From Cadophora sp. MPI-SDFR-AT-0126 (taxonomy: Eukaryota > Ascomycota > Leotiomycetes > Helotiales > Ploettnerulaceae): a stretch of DNA of 64,000 nt. Both the position numbers and the translations under genes were made by a program. Of this stretch, positions 1-13,200 are shown piece by piece (the stretch's first letter is position 1; each line of letters opens with the position of its first letter). The stretch spans positions 3,190,939 to 3,254,938 of the forward strand of contig JAGMVK010000004.1 of the NCBI GenBank assembly GCA_020747065.1. Direction: 5' to 3'. The notes beneath the pieces are model-generated. The model ran no database searches, was not told the DNA's origin, and was given only the letters and a program-made list of their open reading frames with translations.

Positions 1-206
1 GTATAGAGTTAACTCTAAGCTCGACCCTAAGCTTGATCCTAAGTCTGACCCTAAGCCTAACTCTAAGCCTGACCCTAAGCCTGACCTTAAGTATTATATA
101 TATAATATATATAATATATTAAGGCTAGCGTCTTGTATCGCTTCGCGATAAATTTGGAGGTATAGGGTCGACCCTAAGCCTGACCCTAAGCTTGATCCTA
201 AGTATT
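1..206. repeat. Telomere-like dodecamer minisatellite
   Basis: Degenerate tandem units of about 12 bp with consensus CCCTAAGCCTGA fill 1-93 and resume at 168-206, separated by an AT-rich stretch. Each unit contains CCCTAA, the C-strand telomere hexamer of the repeat found at the right end of the window. The array could be a decayed interstitial telomere or a subtelomeric satellite; the sequence alone does not decide. Confidence 0.75.
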
Positions 207-271
207 ATATATATTCTATACGTCCTGTTGGTCCTTGGATGCTAAGGAGTCGGGTTCGCGTAAATTACCCT

Positions 272-360
272 TTTGAATTTCGCGGTCAATGAGCTAGCCG
301 CTTTGAATTTTACGGTCAAAGCACTAGCCTATTTGGGATTTCGCGATCATCGCCGTTTGT
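272..360. repeat. Three degenerate ~30-bp tandem units
   Basis: Three neighbouring units share the core TTTGAATTTCGCGGTCAA followed by an AGCTAGCC-like tail; the third is more diverged (TTTGGGATTTCGCGATCA). They lie just upstream of the first pseudogene and could be part of its old 5' region. Confidence 0.5.
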
Positions 361-407
361 TTTAGGGGTTTCAGGAATTTTTGAGCTTTTAACCTCGTTT
401 TAATCAA

Positions 408-3400
408 TTGCCAATCATGCCACAGGCTCCTCGAAAGCGCAGTCGATCTTCAAAATATGCCTCTAAGGAAGAGAAAGCGAGGGAAGACGTGATCAAGAAA
501 CGGGCCGGGAGACGACTTCAATCTGCTGCAGCTCGGCAAGATATTCGATTCCGATTCTACAATACTGAACAGATACAGGCTATGGCTATGGCACCTTTAT
601 CTGTACACCAAGCGCATTTGCAATCACTAAACGGTCTCGATATCCTTGCAGATGCAGCAACCTCCCGATCTCGAGTCGCTGTATCTGAGCTTGCAAGGCT
701 TCTAGTCCTTGCTCCAAACGAAATCAGTAGTAGGAGTAGTGATTCAAACCTCTACTCTGCGAATATACCTGCGCTATCTGCTAAAGACTTGCTATCTTCT
801 TACCTAAAATCACTGCTCCCGCAAGAGGTTTGCTCCACGACTGATTAATATGAAACGGTTTGTGCTCGTTTGAAGTCGCCAGAACTAATAAGATTAAATT
901 CTTATTCTACAAACGAAGTAATGCAGGATAACAATTATTTTACTCTTAACAACGATGACAAGATACTCTCTACTTCGGCTTTTCAATTAAGTTATACTAC
1001 CCCGGCACCTACAGTGGATGAAGATAGCAATATATAGCAGGTGATTAAGCACCTAAATAACTTGGCGAACGCAGATACGAAGAGCATAATTAAAGAAGTC
1101 GATGGCATGACTGAAGAAGGCGTTGGTATATCTGAAGATGGCTTAAGCAGAGGACGGGAAGACGGGAACATAAGTGATTAGGAAGCAGGCGACGAGGGAA
1201 TCGATTCTGATTTTGAATTTCTATTAAAGGACGCCTTTGAAACAGACTCAGATTTGGAACCGGACTTCTTACTTGACAACAACGAGATGGATACCGAAGA
1301 CGGTCTCGATATCGTTCAATCGAATAGCTCCTTAGCAAAAGCCTTTTTGGAAAAGACGTAGGATCATCTCTGTAATTGCAAGAAGGAAGAAAACACGAAA
1401 TCAAGTGAAGAGCTTATATTCAGTCTTAAGCAGATGGCAGAGTACTGGCAAAATCTTGGTATGCCAGATGCAATTGGCCCTGCATCACTCTCACCTAAGG
1501 CAGGCAAAGAAGAAAGCACACATATCGAATAGTTTTCGGTATTAAGCGGTAAAGACCAACATTCACGCTTGTGCCTTGAGAAGTCCCAGCATAGCAATCC
1601 AAGCATCAAACGCACTTGGGATATAGATAGCATTATCTCTTGGGCCTCATGCTTATCCATCAATCAAGGGCTTTACGTCTCGTATTTTCCTTCAGTGACG
1701 AGAAATATCAGAACTAGCGTTCATGTCTTTCATCAAGGGAAGGCTCTGAACCTCATTCCTTATCTTTGATTAGGTAGTAGGCGCCAATCACTCTAATTTA
1801 GCGTATATGTTTTCTTTCCCGGAATCTCCCATGTCTGTCGAACAACGTCGTATCTTACTAGAGATGAACGGCGTATATGGGTTAATAGACTCCTCTTGCC
1901 AGCGATTCGTCGCATTTGTTCACCTAATGTAATCCAATATCACCCCCGGTCTTTTGATGACGTCGAAAGCAAAGCCTATAGTCGCCGGCAAGAAAATTGC
2001 TCGAGCATGGTCCAGAACGATATAGATATGCATCATTATCTCCCTTTACAGTACTTAGAGGCGATTTAGTGCTATATGACTTAAAGCATTGAATATCCTG
2101 ATCTAATTAAGTTTCGCGGGATATTTATTGTTTTAAGTGCGAAGAATATCAAGCTGAAAGCGTGAACATCAATCTTTTAAGAATATCGTACAAAGATCAT
2201 AGATCACCTTTGTTAAGTATTAGACTAGTTCAAAGCCGATCTCTCTAATACCTGGATAAATATTAGTCTTGAGGATATTACTGCTTCAAGCAATAGCATA
2301 TTCCTAATGAAAAGTCAATACTTGAAACCTTAGATTAACTTTATAAAACATAGTAGTCAATCTCCACTATTAGCACTGGAGTGTTTTAATTGGAACCTAA
2401 TTAGTTAGGCTGGTAGTACTAGGGTTGAGACTCGCAGAACACATCCCTTATGTAAGGGAGGCATCGCCTATGGTTAACGATATAATATCAATAAAGATAT
2501 TTTCTCTACAGTCTTTAAGCACGACTATAGCCTGTTTAGTAAGTTACACTTGGAGGGAATGACATGTCCACCTTCGCTGCTTGATGCGTGGATAGTGGCT
2601 GCTTGGCAATATCGAAACGCCGGGCTGGCGACCTTGTTGAAATCTACGCAGCAACTTAAGCGGCTTCGAAAAGCGTTTGAGGCCATGAAATACCGCATCC
2701 GATACGCCTTAGACAACTCTCTCAGGACTAGCTTTAGCACTCGAGAAGAATATCGTATATCTTGGGAATTGTTTATAAATGTAAATCCCTTTACAGTACA
2801 CCCATATAGTTCTCACCGTCCATTCTGGATTTTACCGACAGCCCACGTTAATGAATTCATGCGGTGGGAGTTCAATCGATGGATTTCTACTATCGACGTT
2901 GTCCGAGTGCGAGGTGCTTAGCGTAATGCTAGCTGGGAAGACTATTAGAGAAATATAATCATAGTCACGATTCTCCTTTGTTCTCTGATAGCAAGTATTA
3001 ATTGTTATCATATTGCAAAGCGATCTTAGTTATTTAAGAATAAATACAAAAATCGAGATAGCAAATATCTCCGGGGTCTGGATTTTGAAAGCAGTATATG
3101 TTATAATAGCCTTGCTTAGTTACTTCGTGATCTCTTTAGTTGGCCTGACTTGCACTTATATAATGAGCTTATTACATTAATCAGCTTTACTTTTAATGGT
3201 TTGCAGGGTGTATTTCGCAACTGGAAAGATGTGAATGCGATTAATCAAGAATACTGCAAAGCCCAAGATCTGGAGTATTACCTTGAAACTAGTCAGCCAA
3301 ATAATTATTCAGATATGCTAGACTATATGCGTAAGATGGTTTATTAATACTTTGTGCTTTAAGTGATTCAGTAGCTTTCTATTAATCTAAATCTTAAGGA

Positions 3401-4650
3401 TACAGATACAAAGCTACAGTAAGAGCATTAAGGACTTAGCTTTGATATTATTTATAGTTTGTTAGGCGAGGTGCCTTATTTAGTACAAGTGCGAAAAGGA
3501 AGGCATAGTTTGGGAAATACATACCCCGAAAGGGTACAAGGTCTCTTTAATTGGAATGATGATATCCCTTGTATATTCTGGGATCAGTGCTATTACCGAT
3601 AGCTCGCGCGGAAATTTTACAAGAGTATCTTAGTATATATTAGCCTCGCTGATACCGAGGATTGGAAAAATTCACTTGGGAGACACGCTTTGCTGTACTT
3701 TTAGATTATCCCAAATTACAATAAGTATAGTTTATTTACTAAGTTAGTTAGGTTAGTCAATTGACCCGCTGTTAGTTGGTCATTCATCACTGGTCTTTGC
3801 AAGTGGAATTTAAGCAAAGATGACGAGGACCTATGCAACGAAGGACGGTAGTTGTTTGGTGGGATTAAGTATATGGGCGGCCATCCCAGCTCTTTTGCAC
3901 TCGATGGTGAAGCTAGCCCAGAAGCTACGGAAGACGAGTCTTAGGCCATTCCGGTTTATGTTATTAATTTTAGGTGTGATATTCCTTTTACAAAGATACC
4001 AGATCTAATCAAGAAGGGCTTCGAAGTCTGTCGACGACTATTCGCAAATGGTAATCCTAAGGTGCTGGCACATTACCAACTCACTCGTGATTGCCTTGAG
4101 TAGTGCCTTGGTGACCCTCTTTGTGATATTCTCCTAATAGTTGTACTAGCATTTGCTTCCTCCACTGACACGCCGACACTGCTAATCCACAATTATAAAT
4201 TCGAAGTTGGGCCACGGAAAGATCCTAGGCTACTTGCAATAACCCTCGCTATACGAATGCTTTAGTTCCTTTGTCCTTAGAGTTTCCCTTGGGATAAAGA
4301 CGATAGCATAGTTCTCTGTATTTCCGAGATGACGAAGAAGATAGGTTTGTTCGATATTTTTTTATCACTCAGGTCTTCCAACTAACAACTAGATTAGAAC
4401 ACAAAGGCGTGAATAATCGGATCTTACGGAAACTGGGATAAGTTGAACCTTGGAAATATGGATTTTGATATACTCTATAAAACAGCGAATTGAGTTTGCG
4501 GCCACGAGAGAAGCTTTTAGCTTTGCGAACAGAGTTGCTCTCGCTCATAAATAACCCTGTGGCATTTATTAAGCGAATCTTCGATAGTGATGATAAAGCT
4601 TAGGTTGGATATTGTTTTGGGATCCTTAGATAATTATATTAGCATTATTA
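408..4650 (+). pseudogene. Large pseudogene A, unrecognised subtelomeric family
   Basis: One reading frame can be followed from the ATG at 408 to about 4344 and, after a 53-nt intron-like segment (4345-4397, GTTTGT donor, CTAAC branch, TTAG acceptor), on to about 4650. It is broken only by TAG, TAA and TGA at positions best explained as Gln, Arg or Trp codons hit by C-to-T or G-to-A changes; no frameshift was needed. The start is basic (RKRSRSSKY) and an acidic Asp/Glu-rich region lies near 1140-1330. I do not recognise a named domain. The last ~250 codons align with pseudogene B downstream, for example FPWDKDDSIVL against FPWDRDDGIVL. More than 1,350 codons in all. Likely RIP-inactivated. 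Confidence 0.7.
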
Positions 4651-4689
4651 GCCTTCCCTTCGATAACGTCACTATTACCTTCAAGAATT

Positions 4690-7600
4690 AGCATGTGTTA
4701 TACCCAGAAAAACACTAATATAAGATCCCGTTTAGGGCTGAAGTATTGCACTTTCCGTCTTGCTACAGCAGCGACGCGGGAAACATGGTACGTTGTTATA
4801 CACTCGATCGTGACTTCTGTAGTTGAGCTCTTAGGGTCACGACGCGCTCGCCGCCTCCAAAAGGCTGCGTCAAGTAAGTCAAGTGCTCTTAAAACTTATC
4901 ATGCTTAAGTACTAGTATTCTACATTAAGTTGCTCTTTTTCTTGGGTAAGCTACTCAGTGAGTGAATTAAATCTTCTTGAAGCTTGAATAGTTCCTTAGA
5001 TTAAACATTATTCGGCAATAAGTGGATGACCTTTTAGCAGCGCTTTATAAAAGACTGGCCGGAGCATGTAGCGCACTACTCATACAATAGCTTCTGGATA
5101 GAGAATGAGTTGGTCTTTTATGCCTACGATTATAAGGTAAATATCGAGATCGAGGTTAGTGAAGGAGTTCAGGTTCTGGATAAAGAAAAGCGGCTGCGGC
5201 TAGTCAACGATTTGGAGGACATATTAAATAATGACTTGAGCGATGACGAGGGGTCAGGGGAGAGACAGAATAGCCGAAGTCAGCAAAGCGAAGCCGATTT
5301 TGTAGTAGAGGGCGCGGTACGTTAATTACAGAATGAATAGCAACTTGGGTCATCGCCAGAAGGGCTCTACTCCGATGGTCTAAAACAGTTAGCCACGGAG
5401 CTGGACCAGAAGTACGACCTCGAGAACATTAGCAGCCTGTCGTACGCATTGGCTGTTGATTTATACTACTTAAAGTCTGATCTAGTGGATGTTGAAGAAA
5501 AACTAGCACTTTGTTTACTTACTGATTATAACACTGTTCAACGGGAGTATGGGTCATCTCGCGGAGTATTAGATATGACTTTCTATCCTCTTGCCTTTCA
5601 CCTCGCCTATGGGAACTTTACTTCTCTGGGCCCACCACGATTCCTTAATAATCATGTCTTTACTATTATAAAGGACAATATGAGCTTCTAGAATAACGGA
5701 GCGGATGTTTTGTTTTGCAACTACTTTTAGGTGTACAGCAATATCAAGCGCTCGATCCGGTATAACCCTAAGGATTTATTAGTTACCTAAGGAATTGCTA
5801 CAGCTGCGCTAATACTACCAGCTTCTGAAGCTCAAGGGGCAGCACGCATTAAGAGTAAGTAGTAGCATCTCCTACAACGACTCCAAGGCAATACTACTCC
5901 TAAGGATCCCGAGGCTTCGCGGCTGTTTGCGCGCGAACGTCAACGTATCCTCTGCGCCGTTGCAAAAGACGAGTTTTTTGCTTTGATGTGGCAGGTTTAC
6001 TTCTCTTACGGCAAAATCTGCGAACTATTTTGCAGCTTATCTTTTAACTAATGCAGTTTTACCTCTAAGAAATACAGCACTACACAAAGCTACTGCGCTA
6101 CTTCTAGCCGACCGTGTTTTCTTAGATCCTTAATTTGTTTACGCAAGTATTTGATCTTAAAATTAGTAAGATACTAAAGCGCTTTTACGCGCAAGGCTCT
6201 TAAGGATTGGGTATAGTATTATTGGAAGGGGTGGCGGCGCTGAATCAACTTGAGTACTACTGTTTCACCGGGACTCCGATAGCTCTGATAAGCAGTGTCC
6301 TCGGGCCCCTCAAGACGATAGAGAGCTTAGAGAAGAGTAAGTAGTTATATCTTAATTCGCAATTCTTAGATCTACGAATTAAAGAGGGAAGCTTAGATAT
6401 TATGCGGTAACCGCGGGCTCGGAACAGGCGACCTATCTTTATGCATACAGTATTACTTAGGTTTCATTACAGTCCAGAAGTTGCTACTAACCGCTATAGT
6501 CTTATCTAGTTTTATAATCTAGAAGGGAAGTTAATCAATGGTCTAGCTAGAGCAACACAGTTCCTAAAAGAGCTCTTTTGTGACCTCTGGATCCCACAGA
6601 TAGTTACGTATATCAGCTATCAGCTCCGAAAGCGGCTTAGTCTGAATAGTGAGAAGGACGAAGATATGTTGCTAAAAGAATTGGAGGTGAAGTAGCAATA
6701 ATATGCTTTAGTAAAGACTTAGGAGAAATCTCCAAACCCTTTCTCGTGAAGGTTTGCCTTCCCCCCTGGAGCCCGAAACCTCTTGAAGAATAGGATACTT
6801 TAAAGACTATAGCTAATCATTTGATAGCCTTTATAAACCCATCTGGATCCTGGCGGCTCCCAATGCAGTACGCTCTACTGCCACATATAAAGCCCGGCAG
6901 GATTTCGCAGAAGAGGTATATAATAGCTACGTTAATAACAACTAAGCTGTCCGGCAAGCGCTGTTCTTTCTCCACTTAATATGGTTTACCGTACTATACA
7001 CTACCTTTACATTTACTACGGCTAAACGTATTATAGAGAAGCAGTAGCTTGGCGGACTTGCTGCGGCCCTTTTATCTAACAAGATTGAATACATACCCGG
7101 ATCTCACCGGTCTTGGGTCATATATCGACGCGTGGTTCGGCTAATTGGACTATCTCCACTTCCCCGAGCTATAGCAGCCCGACCCGGAAGTCTCAAAAGA
7201 GCAGCTATTAAGGCAGAGTATCGAGCAAACCGGCCTATAAAGCGTTGAGCGATTGATCTAGGGTGTACTGTTCCCTTTGTCCGCATCTTGGACATTGTGG
7301 AGGAAGGCTTCTACGCGCTTACTAGATTGTTTTCTAAGGGTAACCAACGGATCTTGGAACACTATTATATTACATATAACTACTTGAAGAACTGCCTTAG
7401 TGATCCATTCTGTAACGTGCTTCTGATACTTGTGTTAATATTCAGCTCCTCTTTTGTCATACTATTAGTACTAGTGAATAGGAGTGGATTTAAAGCTGGG
7501 CTACGGAAGGACGCAGTACAGTTTGCGGCTAACTTGGCGACATGTATGTTGTGGTTCCTTTAGTTATATGCATTTCCCTGGGATAGAGATGACGGGATAG

Positions 7601-7920
7601 TGCTGCAGATCTTAGAGATAACAAAGAAGATTAAGTACAAAGGTGTTGGAAATCAGCTACTCTGGGAGTTAGGCTAGGTGTAAGTGCAAGGATATCGGCC
7701 TAATCCACGGAATAGCGAGCTAAGCTTATGACCTGAGGGTGAGCTGCTTCGTCTCCAATCAAAACTACTGTCTCTACGAAAGGACCCAGTAGGTTTCATT
7801 GCATGTGTGTTTCATAATCGGGATGAGGTATAGGTAGACCGTTGCTCATAAATTATTCGGGAGCGGGGTTGAGAAGTTAGGGTATCGCTTGACCACTTAA
7901 TTGAGTCTTTATATATATAT
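4690..7920 (+). pseudogene. Large pseudogene B, paralogue of A
   Basis: Coding-like frames run through about 4690-7920 with many TAG/TAA stops at Gln-like positions. One frame covers 5110-5990, another about 6003-6800, and the first returns for 7260-7920, so at least one indel or lost intron separates them. The C-terminal part matches pseudogene A residue by residue (GFYALTRLFSKGNQRIL against GFEVCRRLFANGNPKVL; RNSELSL and FHNRDEV-type motifs in both). The intron seen in A is absent here: KKI runs straight on into KYKGVGN. Domain unknown. Tandem arrangement with A on the same strand suggests an old duplication. Confidence 0.6.
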
Positions 7921-9220
7921 TAATTATTATTTAAGTAATCAAATGTCGTATTTACTGTTAACATAGAGCAAAGAGTGGTTTTAGGACTCAAACATCAATT
8001 ATATGCATATTTATTATGGACACAGGATATAGAGTTGGTTTGGGTACTCTAAACTAATTTATATGCATGGTGACGGATATTTAGGCAGTTAAACCGTCTT
8101 ATGACCGTTCGTTTTAGTCCTTAATAGTACTCTATGCATAGTAGGTAGCATGTAAGGACCTACGTGCCGTATCGCCGCTCTTTTCAGCACTCAATACTAC
8201 TTGTGAGTACTCGAGCGGGGTATCGCTGCCAACTCCTACTAACTCTATTATACTCTTAAGTACTCAAGCGGGGTATCGCTGCTAATTCATACTAATTATA
8301 TGCACTATGATCAGGTAACTATTTGCGAACATGGCTTTTCACTGGATAGTATATCTCTCCTGTTCTATCCTTACACGGTAGTTGGATACTGCACGCTAGT
8401 TAGATATTTGTATCTCTACTATTACGAACAGTCTCCACCCTCTTATACTAAACAAGCTAGGCTTAACCTGTACTATGCCTATGTCTTTGGCGGGTATATC
8501 AAGGTTCTTACCTCCTAATATTTGAGTTCTGGAAAACATAGCCTATAATAATACACAATCTATTTCTATTTGCTTACAAACATTAGCTACCTACTTGCTG
8601 CATATCTCCGGCAAATGTATCTAATCGCAGCTCCAACTACGCTCTATAACCCGTGTCTCTCTTAGCGAGGGCGTGGTGTAGAGGACGGTGAAAGAGCGTG
8701 GATAATATTCCAACTAGGGTATCACTAAGTAAACGATTTATCTCCCTCTTTCCAGAGATCTGCTTTGCGCGTCTATAGCTCACACTCCTATTAGCGGTTC
8801 CTTAAGCTCTCTAAGACCGGTTTTACTCGAGAGGTGTATAGTGGGCTATACAGCGGTGTGGATGATCGATCTATCAGGCTAGGGTATCAAGGTTAACCCT
8901 TAGTGGTATTAGGGGTTATAATCCGGAGTATTAGGATTAAATATTGAGATTAAAAGTTTATTTGAAGAATACTATGATCTATTAACATGAATATTCTTAT
9001 ATAATTTAAGTATAAACTTTTATACTTAAGGATGAATAATTTCCTTACTAATAATTAATTAATAGCTTAAAAGTAAAAAATTTTAGTGCAATTATACTTA
9101 TTAATATATACTTACTTCCTTATCTTTATAATACAATTTCTTTATTTTTCCACACAACGCTAATTTGCTATAGCTCTAATACTATTACTAATATTTACTT
9201 CTTTCTATACACGCACGACC
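7921..9220. other. AT-rich subtelomeric spacer
   Basis: No gene supported. It holds degenerate ~50-bp tandem repeats around 7960-8310; the clearest pair is CTCGAGCGGGGTATCGCTGC near 8209 and CTCAAGCGGGGTATCGCTGC near 8262. A very AT-rich tract follows at 8900-9200. A short open frame at 8300-8518 has no family resemblance I can see. Confidence 0.5.
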
Positions 9221-9223
9221 TAA

Positions 9224-9776
9224 GTGCCTTTAGAGATCACTAGTTGGATCATTTATTACGCTGGCCCATATACATCACTTCTAGGCTATCCAGGTGCCCG
9301 TTATGCATCCGTAGCCTACGTCTCGTCAGCTTTTCGAGAAGCTTACCTTGGGCAGAAGAGCGGGTTTGACTTTAACGGTAAACGCCCTGTCCCATATGGG
9401 CGACTTCGGAAACGCGACCGGCAATTTTACCGCCGGCCGCTCGATACTCGACCTACAATCAGGGAAGCCCTCAACTTCCCGGATTTGCAGACTCTCGTAC
9501 GATTTTTCACTGACGGCCTATCCTATCCTATCCTATCCTACCTTGAGCTCCGACTCCTTCATCTTCGGGCTGGGCTTCAAAGTCACGCCCTCGGTGCCGA
9601 GTCGCCGCAACTGCACAACCTGGGTTGGTTGGCACCGGGCTGCATATCCGTCTGCCATTCAGAGCTTGAATTTTCGCTCAACAGATGCCCAAGTGCCGTG
9701 TTTCATTCTATCATCGATTCATTTGCAAGAACATGGCGTTCTAATGGCTTCAAGCTGGAGAGAAATTGACCTGTGA
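9224..9776 (+). other. Open frames of doubtful coding status
   Basis: Two overlapping frames (9224-9769 and 9348-9776) stay open for 140-180 codons, both from non-ATG starts. Neither resembles a known family, and double openness is expected in this GC-richer patch. A pentamer run, (CCTAT)4, lies at about 9519-9538. Probably not a gene as drawn; it could be a remnant of one. Confidence 0.2.
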
Positions 9777-9919
9777 GCAGATGCGGAAGCTACAAAGTTT
9801 TAGTGAGGACGCGGCGCAAGCGCCGGAGAACCAATGTAGATGCGCTGTTGATACCGTGTGCTGTTTTAGTGGGGGAGCTGAGTCTCCGATTTTCCTATTC
9901 TGTCACTTGGCGTTCTAAT

Positions 9920-9955
9920 TGATGCAGTGATGATGCAGTGATAATGCAGTGCGCT
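9920..9955. repeat. Short tandem repeat GATGCAGT
   Basis: Three near-copies of TGATGCAGTG-type units follow each other upstream of the CorA-like gene. A simple slippage repeat; no function visible. Confidence 0.5.
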
Positions 9956-10231
9956 CGCCAATGACTATTTATAAACTCAGGAAATCCTAAAGCTACGAGG
10001 CCGTACTGGTATTGGTGGGTTACAACAGCCCACTTGTCAAAGGCAACTCTTCGCGCTGATCACATACCAAATGTCTAATAGATGAAATAAAACATACTGT
10101 AGGATACAAAAAGAAACCACGCTCGAGTGGCTACATCGTGGGCGGCGAAGAACGCACCTACCTTCAAAGCGCCCTCAGTCCTGGCTCCCTTCTCTTTTCT
10201 CACTAGGTTATCCGTTACGACTGTGTCTGGG

Positions 10232-13200
10232 ATGGCGCCAACAAGTCAGCAAACTTCATCCAAGGAGATGGGCGGTTTCGGGCAAGAGGATTTCGCTCCA
10301 GATGAGATACCGATACAATTTCAGGACAACCCTCTCATCCAGTACTTCCGGTGTAGATTCCAATCAAGGAATTCCATGCTAGCAAGATATAATGACCGTC
10401 AAATCGATAGAATTCGTCGAGAGATTCGCAGAATTGAAATCTCAAGGTTAGTTTTTGAGTCCACCGAAAGAAACAGACTTACCATCGAGCAACTGCATGC
10501 CGCAAGAGCAGCTTGGAAAAGTCATGCCCTCACTAGCGCACAGCTGAATATTGAAACCGTCGAGGAACGGGTGCGGAAAATGCCCCGGCTTCGATCGAAC
10601 GTCACATATTATCAGCGTAGATTGAACCTTGAGCGAATAATTCTGACTGCGGTGACGGGTTGGTCCCAACCCCCGACCGTCCCGGAGCATCCCACTCAGC
10701 TATCAGAACCGACAGCTGCACATAATCGACTGGTTGCACGAATAGCCAAGGAACTGCGCAAGAGAGAAGAGAACCGTGACCAATTTTCAGATGACAGCAG
10801 GGATTTCGCTATCCCAGCCGACAGTTATGATTTGGATGTCGACAAAATAACTCTGAGACGATCCGACCCTTCTCGCACATCATCATACATGGGTTACGAC
10901 CGAACAACATATACGCTCTCGGAAGTCCTTGCGGATGGAGAGCACAATCCGTTGAGTGAACCTTGTGAGCCGGGCACGATACGGTACTTCCATTTTCCTT
11001 CCAACAATATGCATTGGATTGAGGTATACTTCTCGGAATATCCTTGTACCAACTTGAGTTGAGCCAGCTGATCAGTAAATCAGGAAGCAATTGCACGGTA
11101 TTATAAAGAGCATACCCCTGGGGAGTTCAATTATCGGAAACACGACAGGTACTGCGAGAAGTCCTCGAACTTGCTCTGCCGCCAGTATTGGACATCCATG
11201 CAGTATGGAGGAAACGATAACCCCGTACGAAGCGTAAATACTAGTCATATGCATTCTCAATGTTCGCTCATAACCCCTGGTAAGGATATTCCTAAAGCCT
11301 TTGGCCTTCGTTCGGCTCAATGTTTCTAGAGTATGGGGAGAGTTTGACTTATGGTAAGGGTAGAGGAAAAGGAGATTTTATCATTTTCGTGGGTCATATG
11401 CATCTGGAATTGATCCCACTTCCACTTACAAATCTCAGATGCCATACCTGCATTGGGAGACGCATCGGAACTATACAAAGATGACTAGCATAATTGACGA
11501 AGTTACTCAAGAGTATCGCCAACATCACCGACGCGCAACTGATGAAGCATTCAGAGAAGAATTATCGAAATCTGCCGAGGAACTTTGGCTCAAACATGCT
11601 GGACAACTGACAGAACTACTGAGTGATCCAACAGAGAGGAATTCTAGACAATCTAAGATTCAAAAACGTCGAGGGCACCTGGGGGAGTATCTGTTGAGCG
11701 TTGCTAGAGTCTATCAAGCCCTTGACATTCAGCATGATGTAAGAATTCTCCGAGATTATCTGCATAAAGACCTTCCATTGCATCCTCGCCGAACTCTGGA
11801 TCAAGCATTTCCTTGGAAGTTCGAGCATACGAAAAAGAAAGAAGAAAACCAAGTTGTATACCGTGAAACAAAAGGAGGAAATCGTAATTGGAGAACAGCA
11901 AGAGTAGTGATGGTAGACCAGCTGTGGCTGTATATTCTCGATGATCGTGAGTAGACCTTGCTAGCATTTGATTTAGAAAGTCTGACATGATAGATACAAT
12001 AATCTCTAGCTTCCCTGAAAGATGGGGCCAGAACACACCTGACTGGTCAAGAGTTCATCAAAAAATACGGAATCACCTTGACCACATTCGCGGAGGAGAG
12101 ATCCAATCCGTCTTCGACTTGGCATTAGTGATCATAGATCAATGCTCAAGTATCTTCTTTGACAAGTCGACGCCGCTTGATAAACAGCCAGATCTTCTCA
12201 ATATCTTCTCTCGAACTTTAGCCAATATTGTAAGTCACTCAACGTTCCGGCAACGTACAGTAAGATGCTGATATGCTTAGTCCGGAATGAAATGCATTGG
12301 TCTCGAGACTTTCTGGCACCAATTAAACAGACTGAGGAACAATGATTACCACCAAGTGGATTTTGCATCATTGGCAAGCAAGTACCTCAACATCAATCCA
12401 GAAGGAAAGCTGATACGAGAACCCATGACATGATAGAGGAGCTACGAATGATGAGCAATATTTTCACAGAACAACTTGAAGTCGTCGACCAATTTAGCTT
12501 ACATCTCCAGGGGATAGATGACAAAGAATCCGAGAAGACTTCTGCTGATCGAAACATTCCGAATGCACAGGCGACGAAGCTACCACAGCATACGACTTCA
12601 CATGCCTCGCATTCCACTGCTCACAAGCCAGAGATGGCGTCGGGCCAAAGTCAACATGATTTCTCAACCGGTCTTGCTACTCACAGTAACAGCGGAGACG
12701 TTACCTTGGCATGTCAAGCTTCTATTCCAGCAAGAACCTTAACGAATGTGAAGGGTCTTTCCTCCCTCATCAAAAAGCGAAGGGAAGAACTGCAAAATCT
12801 AGAGAAAAGTGCCAGCTACGTATCCGAGCAGGTATGCGTCGTTCTCTGCTTCTTGCAGCTTCTCTTCATTCCTACTCTCCTACACCTGTCAGTTCATGAT
12901 TGATCAAGTATAGAGAATCTGACTAGGTCTCTCAACACAGCTGAACGATCTCCTCAACCTCAAGCAGCAACAGGCAAGTATTATGCAAGCCCGCTACGCC
13001 CTCCTGAGATCAGATGAAAGCGCCCTTCAGAGCCGTACCATCATGCTGTTTACAGTCGTTACTATCATATTCCTACCACTCTCTTTCATGAGCTCTGTGT
13101 TCGGAATGAACGCTAGCGATTTCTCAACTCCCGAGGGCGGGAACCGTATGACACTGAGCGAAATGTTCAAGCTATTATGTATGTTCCATCTCTATCACCA

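Noticed and set aside
9224..9776. 181- and 142-residue proteins
   Set aside because: Non-ATG starts, overlapping each other in two frames, no family resemblance.
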